A stretch of DNA of 64,000 bases from Cryobacterium lactosi. Lineage in GTDB: Bacteria > Actinomycetota > Actinomycetes > Actinomycetales > Microbacteriaceae. The first letter of the stretch is position 1, and each line of letters opens with the position of its first letter. A model generated the notes under the pieces. The model was not told where the DNA came from. It searched no databases and saw only the letters and a list, made by a program, of their open reading frames with translations. The stretch spans positions 239,762-303,761 of the forward strand of contig NZ_SOHM01000008.1 in the NCBI RefSeq assembly GCF_004403945.1. Reading direction: 5' to 3'. This document shows, piece after piece, positions 8,583 through 20,103 of the stretch. The position numbers were made by a program, and so were the translations under genes.

Positions 8583-9077
8583 TTACGCCTTGCCGACCGG
8601 ACGGGTCGAGTCCTTCGCGGTGGGCTTGCGGGGCTTCCGGTCCTCCGCGCTGACCATCCAGATGTACTGCTCCAGCTTGAGGATGAAGCCGTTCAGAATA
8701 TCGGCACTGGCCGGGTCTTCTTCGTCGACGGCCTCGTGAACGTCACGGATGTTGTCGACGGTTGCGGTCAGCAGAGCCGTCACGAGGCCCACGGTCTCTG
8801 TGGTGTCGACCTCTCCGGCGGGGAACTTGGGCAGATGTGTGGTCTTGGTGACCGTCTCGGTGCGCCCGTCGGGCAGGGCGTCGAGCGCACGCATCCGCTC
8901 GGCCAGCTCATCGGTGAAGATGCGGGCGTCGTCGATGATCTCGTCGAGCTGCAGGTGCAGGTCGCGGAAATTCTTGCCCACCACGCTCCAGTGCGCCTGC
9001 TTGCCCTGGATGTGGAGCTCGATCAGGTCGACGAGCACGGACTGGAGGTTGCTGCCGAGCTCTGCGGATGCCTTCAT
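8583..9077 (-). CDS. dps: Dps-family DNA-binding/ferritin-like protein
   Basis: A 164-residue ferritin-like protein of the Dps family, which oxidises and stores iron and protects DNA during starvation and oxidative stress. The start chosen is ATG at 9077 (MKASAELGSNLQS), preceded by GAAGGGA; an upstream in-frame start at 9173 would add 32 low-complexity residues. The ferroxidase region AHWSVVGKNFRDLHLQLDEI and DDARIFTDELAERMRALDALPDGR show the expected His, Asp and Glu ligands. The basic C-terminal tail (EDRKPRKPTAKDSTRPVGKA) could contact DNA. It is divergent from glgX. Confidence 0.92.
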   Translation of the reverse strand: MKASAELGSNLQSVLVDLIELHIQGKQAHWSVVGKNFRDLHLQLDEIIDDARIFTDELAERMRALDALPDGRTETVTKTTHLPKFPAGEVDTTETVGLVTALLTATVDNIRDVHEAVDEEDPASADILNGFILKLEQYIWMVSAEDRKPRKPTAKDSTRPVGKA

Positions 9078-9274
9078 GGGATTCCCTTCATCACCAGCGG
9101 GAACGGTGGCGGCCGAGGGTTCAGCCGGCGTCCCGCCTGTTTGAGACAGCACACTAGCAGCGCCCACCGACAAGATCGGGACTCAGCTTTTTCTCAGTTT
9201 CGCCGGCTGTGCGACGGATATTGTTTCCACTCTCTCGCACCTTCGTGCGAATAATTCCAGAACGAAAGAGCATC

Positions 9275-11317
<2,043 letters not shown>

Positions 11318-11474
11318 CGCGCCGGTTGCGCGCGTGTTTGGCTGTCGGCCAAGATAGAAGCGCCGCCAGTGCCAATTTTCGGGGTTCGAGCTCTGGCGCG
11401 CGTCCTCTGTTCTGTTGTGCGGGCCGCACACCGTTCTGCGTCCTGGGCCCCAGCACCCGTTGAAAGGCACCACC

Positions 11475-11987
11475 ATGTCCCGCACCACCGCACGCCCGCG
11501 CACCGCTCTGATCGTCGCCGTATTCTCGGTCGGCGCTCTGGCCCTGTCAGGCTGCAGCGCAATCAGCGACCTGTTCCCCAAGGAAGCCGCCCGCGACGCC
11601 GAGACGCAGCAGATCAGCGAGGCCGGCAAGGCCGACGTCTTCACGCTGGCCGTCGGTGACTGCTTCAACGACCAGGACGCCGAGCAGATCGACAGCGTGC
11701 AGGCCATCCCGTGCTCCGATGCCCACGACTACGAGGCCTACTTCGCGTTCGATGTGAGCGACGACGCGACCTTCCCCGGTGACGACGTCATCACCCAGGT
11801 CGCCGAGGACCGCTGCATGACCGAATTCGCCACCTTCTACGGCAAGAACTACGCGGATGCAGCACCGATGGACTTCAACTACCTATCCCCCACCGAGGGG
11901 GGCTGGGAGGACGGCGACCACGAGATCCTCTGCCTGATCATGGGCGCCGACAAGACCACAGGCTCGCTGGCAGGCGCGGGCGTCTGA
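11475..11987 (+). CDS. Septum_form-domain lipoprotein
   Basis: A 170-residue secreted lipoprotein. ATG at 11475 is preceded by GAAAGG; the signal peptide MSRTTARPRTALIVAVFSVG ends at a Leu-Ser-Gly-Cys lipobox near residue 27. The mature domain has LAVGDCFND, QAIPCSDAHDYEAYFAFD and later RCMTEFATFYG, a pattern matching the Septum_form (septum formation) domain of Actinobacteria with its paired Cys residues. The precise role is unsettled in the family. It stands alone after glgX and before the small RNA. Confidence 0.85.
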   Translation: MSRTTARPRTALIVAVFSVGALALSGCSAISDLFPKEAARDAETQQISEAGKADVFTLAVGDCFNDQDAEQIDSVQAIPCSDAHDYEAYFAFDVSDDATFPGDDVITQVAEDRCMTEFATFYGKNYADAAPMDFNYLSPTEGGWEDGDHEILCLIMGADKTTGSLAGAGV

Positions 11988-12081
11988 GGCGCGACTGCAC
12001 TCAGCCGCCTGAGAGCGGGATCACGGGCGACGCATAGAAAACTCTTATGTTCCGTGCAGCCCACATGCAGGCCATAGGGCG

Positions 12082-12087
12082 TACGGT
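12082..12087 (+). promoter_or_regulatory. possible -10 box of the 6C-like RNA
   Basis: TACGGT fits the actinobacterial TAnnnT pattern and sits 8 bases before the first hairpin of the small RNA. No clear -35 is seen. Confidence 0.35.
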
Positions 12088-12090
12088 TAC

Positions 12091-12171
12091 ACCAGGAGTT
12101 CCCCCACTCCCACGATTGGCCCCGGTGCCAGCTCCCTTTCCCCCAAAGCGCGAGCGGCACCGGGGCTTTTT
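12091..12171 (+). ncRNA. 6C-like small RNA
   Basis: An 81-base element between genes with two stem-loops, each exposing a run of Cs, followed by a U-tract. Hairpin 1 is GGAGT / ACTCC (12095-12099 with 12106-12110) enclosing TCCCCC. Hairpin 2 has an 11-pair outer stem (12119-12129 with 12156-12166), a GCTC/GAGC extension and an inner CTTT/AAAG stem enclosing CCCCC, and is followed by TTTTT at 12167-12171. This architecture is that of the actinobacterial 6C RNA family. Loops here have five Cs each rather than six, so the match is strong in layout but not exact. The U-tract fixes the plus strand. Confidence 0.7.
12119..12171 (+). terminator. intrinsic terminator (3' hairpin of the small RNA)
   Basis: Perfect 11-base-pair GC-rich outer stem followed directly by five Ts. 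It would end the small RNA and any readthrough from the lipoprotein gene at 11475. Confidence 0.8.
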
Positions 12172-12227
12172 CATGCCCGCGTTGAGGAGGCGTGACAAAG
12201 TCCCGCGTAGGTGCATTTAATGGATCC

Positions 12228-12665
12228 TCACGCCACAGACCGGCGTTCCATCCAGTGCTCCGGGGTGGCCACGACTTCGAAGCCGAACTTGGCGTAGAGG
12301 CCGTGGGCGGTGGAGGTGGCCAGCACCACCCGCCGCAGGTTGAGGCTGTCGAGCACCGCGCCGACGTTCTCGATCAGCTCCACACCCACGCCCTGACCGC
12401 GCACGGCCGGGTCGACGAACACGTCGCAGAGCCAGGCGAAGGTGACCGAGTCGGTCACCAGACGCGCATACGCCACCTGGCGGCCCGTCGCCACCTCGAA
12501 CATGCCGAAGTTGGCCGATGCGTCCATGGCGGCATCCTGCACGGCTCGGTCTCGACCCAGGGCCCAGTACGCCTCGGTGCTCAGCCAGGCGTGCACTAGG
12601 CCGCGATCCATCTCGTCCCGGTCGGCAGAAAAGCGGTAGGCGGCATCCGTCATGCGCTCACTCAA
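12228..12665 (-). CDS. GNAT-family N-acetyltransferase
   Basis: A 145-residue single-domain acetyltransferase. The acetyl-CoA pyrophosphate loop is seen in DVFVDPAVRGQGVGVELIENV (Arg-Gly-Gln-Gly-Val-Gly). TSTAHGLYAKFGFEVV provides the usual Tyr in motif B. Starts at 12665 (MSERMTDAAY) or 12653 are equally possible. The substrate is not predictable. It is divergent from the kdp operon, and its 5' flank overlaps the kdp control region. Confidence 0.88.
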   Translation of the reverse strand: MSERMTDAAYRFSADRDEMDRGLVHAWLSTEAYWALGRDRAVQDAAMDASANFGMFEVATGRQVAYARLVTDSVTFAWLCDVFVDPAVRGQGVGVELIENVGAVLDSLNLRRVVLATSTAHGLYAKFGFEVVATPEHWMERRSVA

Positions 12666-12825
12666 CCGGAACAGGGCCGGTGGCGCAAATCCCGCGCCGA
12701 CCCGGGCGTTAGGGGTTCGTTAGGAAACCAACGGGGCGGTTCGGGCGGGTGTTTACTCAGTTCGTGCTCGAGCGGAGCACGGGTGCCGGCCGGCAAACCG
12801 GCGGCCAACGGATGGAGATAATCGC

Positions 12826-12909
12826 ATGCTCGACCTTGTCTACGTGCTCGGCGTCATCGCCGTGTTCGCGCTCATCGGCCTCGTGGCCTGGGGGGTGGCG
12901 AAGCTGTGA
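12826..12909 (+). CDS. 27-residue membrane peptide at the head of the kdp operon
   Basis: A short frame, ATG at 12826 to TGA at 12909, encoding [20 protein letters not shown] and seven more residues ending Val-Ala-Lys-Leu: one hydrophobic helix with a basic end. GGAG lies 10 bases upstream. Its stop overlaps the GTG of kdpF (GTGA), so the two are translationally coupled. I recall similar unnamed peptides ahead of kdpF in other Actinobacteria, so I consider it a real gene. A role as a second small subunit or in membrane insertion of KdpA is speculation. Confidence 0.65.
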   Translation: MLDLVYVLGVIAVFALIGLVAWGVAKL

Positions 12910-12995
12910 TCGTGTTCGACATCGTCGCGGCCGTGCTCGCCGTGGCCGCCATCGGCTATCTGGTCTTCGCCCTGGTGAAACCGGAGCGGTTCTAG
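12906..12995 (+). CDS. kdpF: potassium-transporting ATPase subunit KdpF
   Basis: A 29-residue single-helix peptide starting at GTG: (M)[20 protein letters not shown] followed by ALVKPERF. The closing Pro-Glu-Arg-Phe is the hallmark of KdpF, which stabilises the KdpABC complex. It overlaps the upstream peptide by 4 bases, and its TAG overlaps the GTG of kdpA by one base. Confidence 0.93.
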   Translation: MIVFDIVAAVLAVAAIGYLVFALVKPERF

Positions 12996-14668
12996 TGTCC
13001 GTCTGGCTGGGCATCCTGCAGGCCCTCACCCTCGTTGCCGTGCTCGTCGTGCTGTACCGCCCGCTCGGCGACTACATGGCCACCATCTACACCTCGCACA
13101 AGGACTTACGCGTCGAGCGCGGTTTCTACCGGCTGATCGGGGTGGATGCCCGCAGCCAGCAGACCTGGTCGGCGTACCTGCGCGGCGTGCTCGCCTTCTC
13201 GCTGATCGGGGTGCTGTTCGTCTACGCGATCCAGCGCGCCCAGGCCGTGTTGCCGTACTCGCTGGGTTTTGACGCCGTACCGGAGGGGCTCTCGTTCAAC
13301 ACAGCAATCTCCTTCGTGACCAACACGAACTGGCAGTCCTACTCCCCCGATGTGACCCTGGGCTACACGGTGCAGCTGGCCGGCCTGGCCGTGCAGAACT
13401 TCGTCTCCTCGGCCGTGGGACTGGCCGTGGCGATCGCCCTGGTGCGCGGCCTGATGCTGCGCCGCTCCGGCACCATCGGCAACTTCTGGGTGGACCTCAC
13501 CCGCGGGGTGCTGCGGCTGTTGCTGCCGCTGGCGGTGATCGCCGCGATCGTGCTGCTGGCCGGCGGGGTGATCCAGAATTTCACCGGATTCACCGATGTG
13601 ACCACCCTCACCGGCGCCACCCAGTCGATCCCCGGCGGCCCGGTGGCCTCCCAGGAGGCCATCAAGGAGCTCGGCACCAACGGCGGCGGCTTCTTCAACG
13701 CCAACTCGGCGCATCCGTTCGAGAACCCGAGCGGCTGGACCAGCCTGTTCGAGATCGTGCTGATGCTGGCCATCCCGTTCAGCCTGCCGCGCACCTTCGG
13801 CACCATGGTGGGCGACAAGAGGCAGGGCTACACGATCCTGGCCACCATGGCCACGATCTTCGTCATCTCGCTCACCGCGCTCACCCTGTTCGAACTGAAC
13901 GGCGCCGGCACAGCCCCCGGCCTGGCCGGGGGTGCGATGGAGGGTAAGGAGACCCGGTTCGGCATCTTCGGCTCCACCCTGTTCGCCACTTCGACCACCC
14001 TCACTTCCACCGGCGCGGTCAACTCGATGCACGACTCCTACACGGCGCTGGGCGGCATGATGCCGATGCTGAACATGATGCTCGGCGAGGTCGCCCCAGG
14101 CGGCACCGGCTCCGGTCTCTACGGCATGCTGATCCTCGCGGTGATCGCGGTGTTCGTGGCCGGCCTGCTGGTGGGCCGCACCCCGGAGTACCTGGGCAAG
14201 AAGATCGGCCCGCGTGAGATCAAGCTGGCCAGCCTGTACATCCTGGTCACCCCCACCCTGGTGCTGGCCGGCACCGCGCTGAGCTTCGCGATCCCCGCCG
14301 TGCGGGCGGATGTCGAGGCCACGTCGATCTGGAATCCCGGCTTGCACGGGCTGTCCGAGGTGCTCTACGCGTTCACCTCCGCGGCCAACAACAACGGCTC
14401 GGCGTTCGCCGGCCTCACCGCGAACACGCCGTGGTTCAACACCGCTCTCGGGGTGGCCATGCTGCTCGGCCGGTTCCTGCCGATGGTGTTCGTGCTGGCC
14501 CTGGCCGGCTCGTTCGCCGCGCAGGACCGGGTGCCGGCCACCGTGGGCACCCTGCCCACCAACCGGGTCCAGTTCGTGGGCCTGCTCCTCGGCGTGACGA
14601 TCATCATCACCGCCCTCACCTATTTCCCCGTACTCGCGCTGGGTCCCCTGGCGGAAGGGCTGCAGTAA
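12995..14668 (+). CDS. kdpA: potassium-transporting ATPase, K+-binding subunit KdpA
   Basis: A 557-residue channel-like subunit that selects K+ in the KdpFABC pump. The GTG start at 12995 ([16 protein letters not shown]) overlaps the kdpF stop. The four selectivity-filter repeats are visible: [46 protein letters not shown] and [15 protein letters not shown]. Ten helices are expected and the length is normal. An in-frame extension back to 12749 would swallow the two small upstream genes and is rejected. Confidence 0.97.
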   Translation: MSVWLGILQALTLVAVLVVLYRPLGDYMATIYTSHKDLRVERGFYRLIGVDARSQQTWSAYLRGVLAFSLIGVLFVYAIQRAQAVLPYSLGFDAVPEGLSFNTAISFVTNTNWQSYSPDVTLGYTVQLAGLAVQNFVSSAVGLAVAIALVRGLMLRRSGTIGNFWVDLTRGVLRLLLPLAVIAAIVLLAGGVIQNFTGFTDVTTLTGATQSIPGGPVASQEAIKELGTNGGGFFNANSAHPFENPSGWTSLFEIVLMLAIPFSLPRTFGTMVGDKRQGYTILATMATIFVISLTALTLFELNGAGTAPGLAGGAMEGKETRFGIFGSTLFATSTTLTSTGAVNSMHDSYTALGGMMPMLNMMLGEVAPGGTGSGLYGMLILAVIAVFVAGLLVGRTPEYLGKKIGPREIKLASLYILVTPTLVLAGTALSFAIPAVRADVEATSIWNPGLHGLSEVLYAFTSAANNNGSAFAGLTANTPWFNTALGVAMLLGRFLPMVFVLALAGSFAAQDRVPATVGTLPTNRVQFVGLLLGVTIIITALTYFPVLALGPLAEGLQ

Positions 14669-14671
14669 GCC

Positions 14672-16840
14672 ATGACCACACTGTCCAACACCCACAAGCC
14701 GGCCTCCCCCGACCAGCACGCAGCACCCCACTCGTCGAAACCGAAGAAGGCGATCAGCGCCGGCCAGCTCGTGGCCGCACTGCCCGGCGCGGTGCAGAAG
14801 CTCGACCCGCGCCTGATGTGGCGGAACCCGGTGATGTTCATCGTCGAAATCGGCGCCGTGCTCACCACGGTTCTCGCCGCCGCGGAACCGTTCCTGGGCG
14901 GCCCCGGCGAGTCCGGCGGCTCCGCCGTGCCCAGTTCGTTCACCGTGGGCATCGCCGTCTGGCTCTGGCTCACCGTGATCTTCGCCAACCTGGCCGAGTC
15001 CGTGGCCGAGGGCCGCGGCAAGGCCCAGGCCGACAGCCTGCGGCAGACCCGCACCAGCACCAGCGCCACCCAGGTGCAGGACTACAACCCCGAGACCAAC
15101 CCCGGCGCGGAGGGGGCCCAGGTGCGCACGATCTCCTCGGCCGACCTCACCCTCGGCGACGTCGTGATCGTCGTGGCCGGGGAGCTGGTCCCCGGCGACG
15201 GCGACATCGTCTGGGGCATCGCCTCGATCGACGAATCCGCGATCACCGGCGAATCCGCCCCGGTGGTGCGGGAGTCCGGCGGCGACCGCAGCGCCGTCAC
15301 CGGCGGCACCCGGGTGCTCTCGGACCGCATTGTGGTGCGCATCACGAGCAAACCGGGCGAGACCTTCGTGGACCGGATGATCGCCCTTGTCGAGGGCGCG
15401 GCGCGGCAGAAGACGCCGAACGAGTTGGCGCTGAACATCCTGCTGGCCAGCCTGTCGATCGTGTTCCTGGTGGTGGTGCTCACCCTCAACCCCATCGCGA
15501 GCTACTCCGCCGCCACGGTGAGCCTGCCCGTGTTGATCGCCCTGCTGGTCTGCCTGATCCCCACCACCATCGGGGCGTTGCTCTCGGCGATCGGCATCGC
15601 CGGCATGGACCGGCTCGTGCAACGGAATGTGCTGGCCATGTCGGGCCGCGCGGTCGAGGCCGCCGGCGACGTCACCATCCTGCTGCTCGACAAGACCGGC
15701 ACCATCACCTACGGCAACCGGCAGGCCCGCGAGTTCGCGCCGCTGACCGGGGTGACCGAGGCGGAGCTGGTGCGGGCAGCGGCGCTGTCCTCGCTGAGCG
15801 ACCCCACCCCGGAGGGCAAGTCGATCGTGGACCTGGCCGCGGAACGGGGCTTCCACCGGCCGGAGAGCCTGGCCGGCGACATCGTGCCGTTCACCGCGCA
15901 GACCCGCATGAGCGGAATCGACCTGGCCGGCGGCGGCGGGCAGATCCGCAAGGGCGCCGGCTCCGCCGTGCTGGCCTGGGTGGGCGAGGCCGGCCCGGTG
16001 CCTGAGGTTGTGCTGGCCGAGCTGACCGCGGAAGTGGAACGCATCTCCCGGCTGGGCGGCACCCCGCTCGTGGTCGCCACGGGGACAGCATCCGGCGAGC
16101 GCACCGTTCTCGGCGTGGTCTACCTCAAGGACATCGTCAAGGAAGGCATCAAGGAACGCTTCGCCGAGCTCCGCGCGATGGGCATCCGCACCATCATGGT
16201 CACCGGCGACAACTCCCTCACCGCCACCACGATCGCGGCAGAGGCCGGCGTGGACGACTTCCTCGCCGAGGCGACCCCGGAGGACAAGCTCGCGCTGATC
16301 CGCCGTGAGCAGGAGGGCGGCAACCTCGTGGCCATGACCGGCGACGGCACCAACGATGCGCCCGCCCTGGCCCAGGCCGACGTGGGGGTGGCGATGAACA
16401 CCGGCACCTCCGCCGCCAAGGAGGCCGGCAACATGGTCGACCTCGACTCAGACCCCACCAAGCTGATCGACATCGTGCGGATCGGCAAGCAACTGCTGAT
16501 CACCCGTGGGGCGCTCACCACCTTCTCGATCGCCAACGACCTCGCCAAGTATTTCGCGATCATCCCGGCCATGTTCGCCGGAGTGTTCCCCGGCCTGGCC
16601 GTGCTGAACATCATGCAGCTGAGCTCCCCCGCGTCGGCGATCCTGTCCGCGATCATCTTCAACGCCATCATCATCGTGGTGCTGATTCCGTTGGCGCTGC
16701 GTGGTGTGAAGTACCGGGCGGCGAGCGCGCCCCGCATCCTCGGCCGCAATCTGCTGATCTACGGGCTCGGCGGCGTGATCGCCCCGTTCCTGGGCATCAA
16801 ACTCATCGACCTCGTCGTGTCGCTGCTGCCCGGGTTCTAG
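14672..16840 (+). CDS. kdpB: potassium-transporting P-type ATPase KdpB
   Basis: A 722-residue P-type ATPase that powers KdpA. The actuator TGES motif is at residues 192-195, the phosphorylated Asp is D340 in [13 protein letters not shown], and [10 protein letters not shown] plus [19 protein letters not shown] form the P-domain hinge. The N-terminal 30 residues are a variable, low-complexity tail rich in His, Ala and Lys. It starts 3 bases after the kdpA stop. Ser in TGES is the site of inhibitory phosphorylation known in E. coli KdpB and is conserved here. Confidence 0.97.
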   Translation: MTTLSNTHKPASPDQHAAPHSSKPKKAISAGQLVAALPGAVQKLDPRLMWRNPVMFIVEIGAVLTTVLAAAEPFLGGPGESGGSAVPSSFTVGIAVWLWLTVIFANLAESVAEGRGKAQADSLRQTRTSTSATQVQDYNPETNPGAEGAQVRTISSADLTLGDVVIVVAGELVPGDGDIVWGIASIDESAITGESAPVVRESGGDRSAVTGGTRVLSDRIVVRITSKPGETFVDRMIALVEGAARQKTPNELALNILLASLSIVFLVVVLTLNPIASYSAATVSLPVLIALLVCLIPTTIGALLSAIGIAGMDRLVQRNVLAMSGRAVEAAGDVTILLLDKTGTITYGNRQAREFAPLTGVTEAELVRAAALSSLSDPTPEGKSIVDLAAERGFHRPESLAGDIVPFTAQTRMSGIDLAGGGGQIRKGAGSAVLAWVGEAGPVPEVVLAELTAEVERISRLGGTPLVVATGTASGERTVLGVVYLKDIVKEGIKERFAELRAMGIRTIMVTGDNSLTATTIAAEAGVDDFLAEATPEDKLALIRREQEGGNLVAMTGDGTNDAPALAQADVGVAMNTGTSAAKEAGNMVDLDSDPTKLIDIVRIGKQLLITRGALTTFSIANDLAKYFAIIPAMFAGVFPGLAVLNIMQLSSPASAILSAIIFNAIIIVVLIPLALRGVKYRAASAPRILGRNLLIYGLGGVIAPFLGIKLIDLVVSLLPGF

Positions 16841-16875
16841 GCCATGTTCACCCTTCCCACACTCGACCAACCGAA

Positions 16876-17526
16876 ATGGACCTCCCGATGAACGCCTCCC
16901 GACCTCGCACCGGCCCGCTCACCCGGCCTTATTGGGTGGCGATCAAGGCCATGCTCGTCTTCACCGTGGTGCTCGGCCTGGCCTACCCGCTGGCCATCAC
17001 CCTGGTCGGCCAGCTCGCCCTGCCCGCCCAGGCCAACGGGGCGCTCGAGCGCGCCGCCGACGGCACCGTCGTCGGCTCCAGCCTGATCGGGCAGTCCTTC
17101 ACGGATGCCGACGGTGCTGCCCTGCCCGAATGGTTCCAGTCCCGCCCGTCCGCGGCCGGTGACGGCTACGACGGCGCCGCGTCCAGCGGCAGCAACTGGG
17201 GGCCGGAAAACCCCGATCTGATCCAGGCGATCCGCGATCGGCAAGCCGCCATCGAAGAGCTCGACGGGGTGACGGCCGACGAGATCCCCGCGGAGGCCGT
17301 CACAGCCTCGGCCTCCGGCCTCGATCCGCACATCAGCCCGGCCTACGCCCTGCTGCAGGTGCCCCGCGTCGCCGCGGCCCGCGGCCTGCCCGAAGCCGAG
17401 GTCCGTGCCCTGGTGGACGCCTCAGTTCAGGGTCCCGACCTCGGATATCTCGGCGAACCGACCGTGAATGTGCTCAACTTGAATCTCTCGCTCGCACAGC
17501 TCGAGTCGGAGCAGGGAAAGGGCTAG
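16876..17526 (+). CDS. kdpC: potassium-transporting ATPase subunit KdpC
   Basis: A 216-residue subunit with one helix at residues 23-45 and an extracellular domain. AYPLAITLVGQLALPAQANG, SSLIGQSFTDA, YFQ-like EWFQSRPSAA, SGSNWGPENPDL and ASASGLDPHISPAYALLQVPRVAAARG are family signatures. The first ATG (16876) and the second (16888, MNASRPRTG) are both possible; neither has a good ribosome site. The kdpD start lies 3 bases after the stop. Confidence 0.95.
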   Translation: MDLPMNASRPRTGPLTRPYWVAIKAMLVFTVVLGLAYPLAITLVGQLALPAQANGALERAADGTVVGSSLIGQSFTDADGAALPEWFQSRPSAAGDGYDGAASSGSNWGPENPDLIQAIRDRQAAIEELDGVTADEIPAEAVTASASGLDPHISPAYALLQVPRVAAARGLPEAEVRALVDASVQGPDLGYLGEPTVNVLNLNLSLAQLESEQGKG

Positions 17527-17529
17527 CCC

Positions 17530-20103
17530 ATGAAACGCGGTCGACTGCGCGTGTTGCTCGGCGCCGCCCCCGGCGTCGGCAAGACCTACAGCATGCTCGA
17601 AGAAGGCCGCCGGCTGCAGGGCGAGGGAAAAGACGTGGTCGTCGCCGTCGTGGAAACCCACGGTCGCGCCGCCACCGCGCTCATGGCCGAGGGCCTGGAG
17701 GTGGTGCCCCGCATGCTCGTGCAGCACCGCGGCGTCGAGCTGAGCGAACTCGACCTGGCCGCAGTGCTCGACCGCCGGCCCGAGCTGGCCCTGGTCGACG
17801 AGCTCGCGCACACCAACGCTCCCGGGTCGGTACACAACAAGCGCTACCAGGATGTTGAGGCGCTGCTGGCGGCAGGCATCGACGTGATCTCAACCGTCAA
17901 CATCCAGCACATCGAATCGCTCAACGACGTCGTGCAACAGATCACCGGGGTGCCGCAGCGCGAGACGCTGCCGGATGCGGTGCTGCGCGCGGCCGATCAG
18001 GTGGAGGTCGTCGACCTGGCCCCGCAGGCCCTGCGTGACCGGCTCGCCGAGGGCAATGTCTACCCGGCGGCCCGCATCGACGCGGCACTGTCGAACTATT
18101 TCCGGCTCGGCAACCTCACGGCGCTGCGGGAACTGGCGCTGCTCTGGCTGGCCGACGAGGTCGACACGGCGCTCAAGAGCTACCGGGCCGAGCACGGCAT
18201 CTCGAACAAGTGGGAGGCCAGGGAGCGCGTGGTCGTGGCGCTCACCGGCGGGCCGGAGGGCGACACGCTCATTCGCCGGGGCGCCCGCATCGCGGCCCGC
18301 TCGGCCGGCGGCGAGCTGATCGCCGCGCATGTGATCAGCCAGGATGGCCTGGCCTCGCCGCATCCGGGCGCCCTTGCGGCGCAACGGGCGCTGGTGGAGG
18401 AGCTCGGCGGCAGCTACCACCAGGTGGTCGGCGACGACATCCCCCGGGCGCTGGTGGAGTTCGCCCGCGCGGCGAACGCCACCCAGCTCGTGATCGGCGT
18501 CAGCCGCCGCAACCGGCTCACCGCGGCGCTGTCCGGGCCCGGCATCGGCAGCACCATCACCCGCGAATCCGGCGACATCGACGTGCACATCGTCACCCAC
18601 TCCGCAGCCGGCGGCGGTGTGGCACTGCCCAGGCTGGGCGGTTCGCTCACGGTGCGGCGCCGGCTGGCCGGTTTCGCCCTGGCGCTGGCCGGCGGACCTC
18701 TGCTGACCTGGCTGCTGGTCAGTTTCCGCAGCGAGGAGTCGATCACCAGCGACGTGCTCAGCTACCAGCTGCTCGTCGTGGTGGTCGCCCTTGTCGGCGG
18801 GCTCTGGCCGGCACTGTTCGCGGCCCTGCTGTCCGGGCTCACCCTGGACTATTTCCTGGTGCAACCGCTCTACACGATCACCGTGGCCGAACCGTTGCAC
18901 CTGTTCGCCCTCTCGCTCTACCTCCTCAACGCCCTCCTGGTGAGTTACGTCGTCGACCAGGCGGCCCGGCGCACCCGCACGGCCCGGCGGGCGGCGGCCG
19001 AGTCCGAGCTGCTGGCCACCGTGGCCGGCAGCGTGCTGCGCGGCGAGGATGCGCTGCAGGCGCTGGTCACCCGCACCCGCGAGGCGTTCGGGCTCGACCG
19101 GGTGCGGCTGCTCGCCGACGGCGTGGTGCTGGTCGAGGCGGGCGGTGCGGCGGCGGGCGGCGCGGCGGAGTCGAGTTCCTCGGCGACCCCGGGGGTGCCG
19201 GGCCCCCCGGCGACCACGGTGCCCATCGGCACCCGGGCCAGCCTGGAACTCGACGGACCCGACCTGGCGGCCTCGGAACGGAGGCTGCTCAGCGTCATCG
19301 CCAGCCAGATCGAAGCCGCCCTCGAGCACCGGGACCTGGCCCAGACGGCCAGCGAGGTCGGTCCGCTCGCCGAGGCCGACCGGATGCGCAGCGCCCTGCT
19401 CGCCGCCGTCGGCCACGACCTACGCCGGCCCCTCGCCGCCGCGACGACCGCCATCAGCGGGCTGCGTGCCACCGACATCACCCTCCCCGAAAGCGACCGC
19501 ACCGAGCTGCTGGCCACCGCCGGGGAAAGCCTGGACACCCTGGCGTCGCTGGTGACCAACCTGCTCGACGTGAGCAGGCTGCAGGCCGGGGCTCTGGCCG
19601 TGGCCCTGGGCCCCGTCGACCTCGCCGACGTGGTGCTGCCGGCCCTGGACGAGCTCAGCCTCGGCCCGGACACCGTGCAACTCGACCTGCCGGGCGATCT
19701 CGCCCCGGTGGTCGCCGACCCCGGTCTGCTGCAGCGCGCGGTGGTGAACCTGCTCAGCAACGCCATCCGGTTCTCACCGGCCGGCACACCCGCCCGGGTA
19801 TCGGCCAGCCGCTTCGCCGACACCGTGCAGTTGCGCATCATGGACCAAGGGCCCGGCATCCCGGCCGGCCGGCGCGATGAGGTGTTCGTGCCGTTCCAAC
19901 GGCTCGGCGACACCGACAACTCCACCGGCCTCGGTCTCGGCCTGGCCCTGTCGAAGGGATTCGTGGAGGGCATGGGCGGCAGCCTCGAAGCCGACGACAC
20001 CCCAGGCGGCGGGCTCACCATGGTGATCTCCTTGCCGGCCGCCACCACCGCCGAACCCCCTGCACCCACCGCACGCCCCGCCAGCGACGAGGTCACCGCA
20101 TGA
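17530..20103 (+). CDS. kdpD: osmosensitive K+ sensor histidine kinase KdpD
   Basis: An 857-residue membrane sensor. The cytosolic N-terminal KdpD domain carries the Walker A motif GAAPGVGKTYSM and the DELAHTNAPGS segment, followed by a universal-stress-like domain (residues 240-350). About four short helices occupy residues 375-480. The C-terminal kinase has VGHDLRRPLAAATTAISG with the phospho-His, then NLLSNAIRFSPAG, DQGPGIP and TGLGLGLALS. A Gly/Ala/Ser-rich stretch near residues 535-555 looks like a linker in the GAF-like region. It overlaps kdpE by 4 bases (ATGA). Known role: phosphorylates KdpE when K+ is limiting. Confidence 0.96.
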   Translation: MKRGRLRVLLGAAPGVGKTYSMLEEGRRLQGEGKDVVVAVVETHGRAATALMAEGLEVVPRMLVQHRGVELSELDLAAVLDRRPELALVDELAHTNAPGSVHNKRYQDVEALLAAGIDVISTVNIQHIESLNDVVQQITGVPQRETLPDAVLRAADQVEVVDLAPQALRDRLAEGNVYPAARIDAALSNYFRLGNLTALRELALLWLADEVDTALKSYRAEHGISNKWEARERVVVALTGGPEGDTLIRRGARIAARSAGGELIAAHVISQDGLASPHPGALAAQRALVEELGGSYHQVVGDDIPRALVEFARAANATQLVIGVSRRNRLTAALSGPGIGSTITRESGDIDVHIVTHSAAGGGVALPRLGGSLTVRRRLAGFALALAGGPLLTWLLVSFRSEESITSDVLSYQLLVVVVALVGGLWPALFAALLSGLTLDYFLVQPLYTITVAEPLHLFALSLYLLNALLVSYVVDQAARRTRTARRAAAESELLATVAGSVLRGEDALQALVTRTREAFGLDRVRLLADGVVLVEAGGAAAGGAAESSSSATPGVPGPPATTVPIGTRASLELDGPDLAASERRLLSVIASQIEAALEHRDLAQTASEVGPLAEADRMRSALLAAVGHDLRRPLAAATTAISGLRATDITLPESDRTELLATAGESLDTLASLVTNLLDVSRLQAGALAVALGPVDLADVVLPALDELSLGPDTVQLDLPGDLAPVVADPGLLQRAVVNLLSNAIRFSPAGTPARVSASRFADTVQLRIMDQGPGIPAGRRDEVFVPFQRLGDTDNSTGLGLGLALSKGFVEGMGGSLEADDTPGGGLTMVISLPAATTAEPPAPTARPASDEVTA

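Noticed and set aside
12666..12825. A c-di-AMP (ydaO) riboswitch ahead of kdp
   Set aside because: GCCGACCCGGG-like pieces are present, but I could not lay out the conserved junctions, and the element is usually longer than this spacer.
13106..15856. A 916-codon open frame opposite kdpA and kdpB
   Set aside because: It is a shadow created by GC-rich codons; composition is Gly/His/Asp/Arg-rich without domains, and the other strand encodes KdpA and KdpB.
17890..19416. A 508-codon frame opposite kdpD
   Set aside because: Shadow of kdpD; Gln/Gly/Arg-rich with no recognisable domain.
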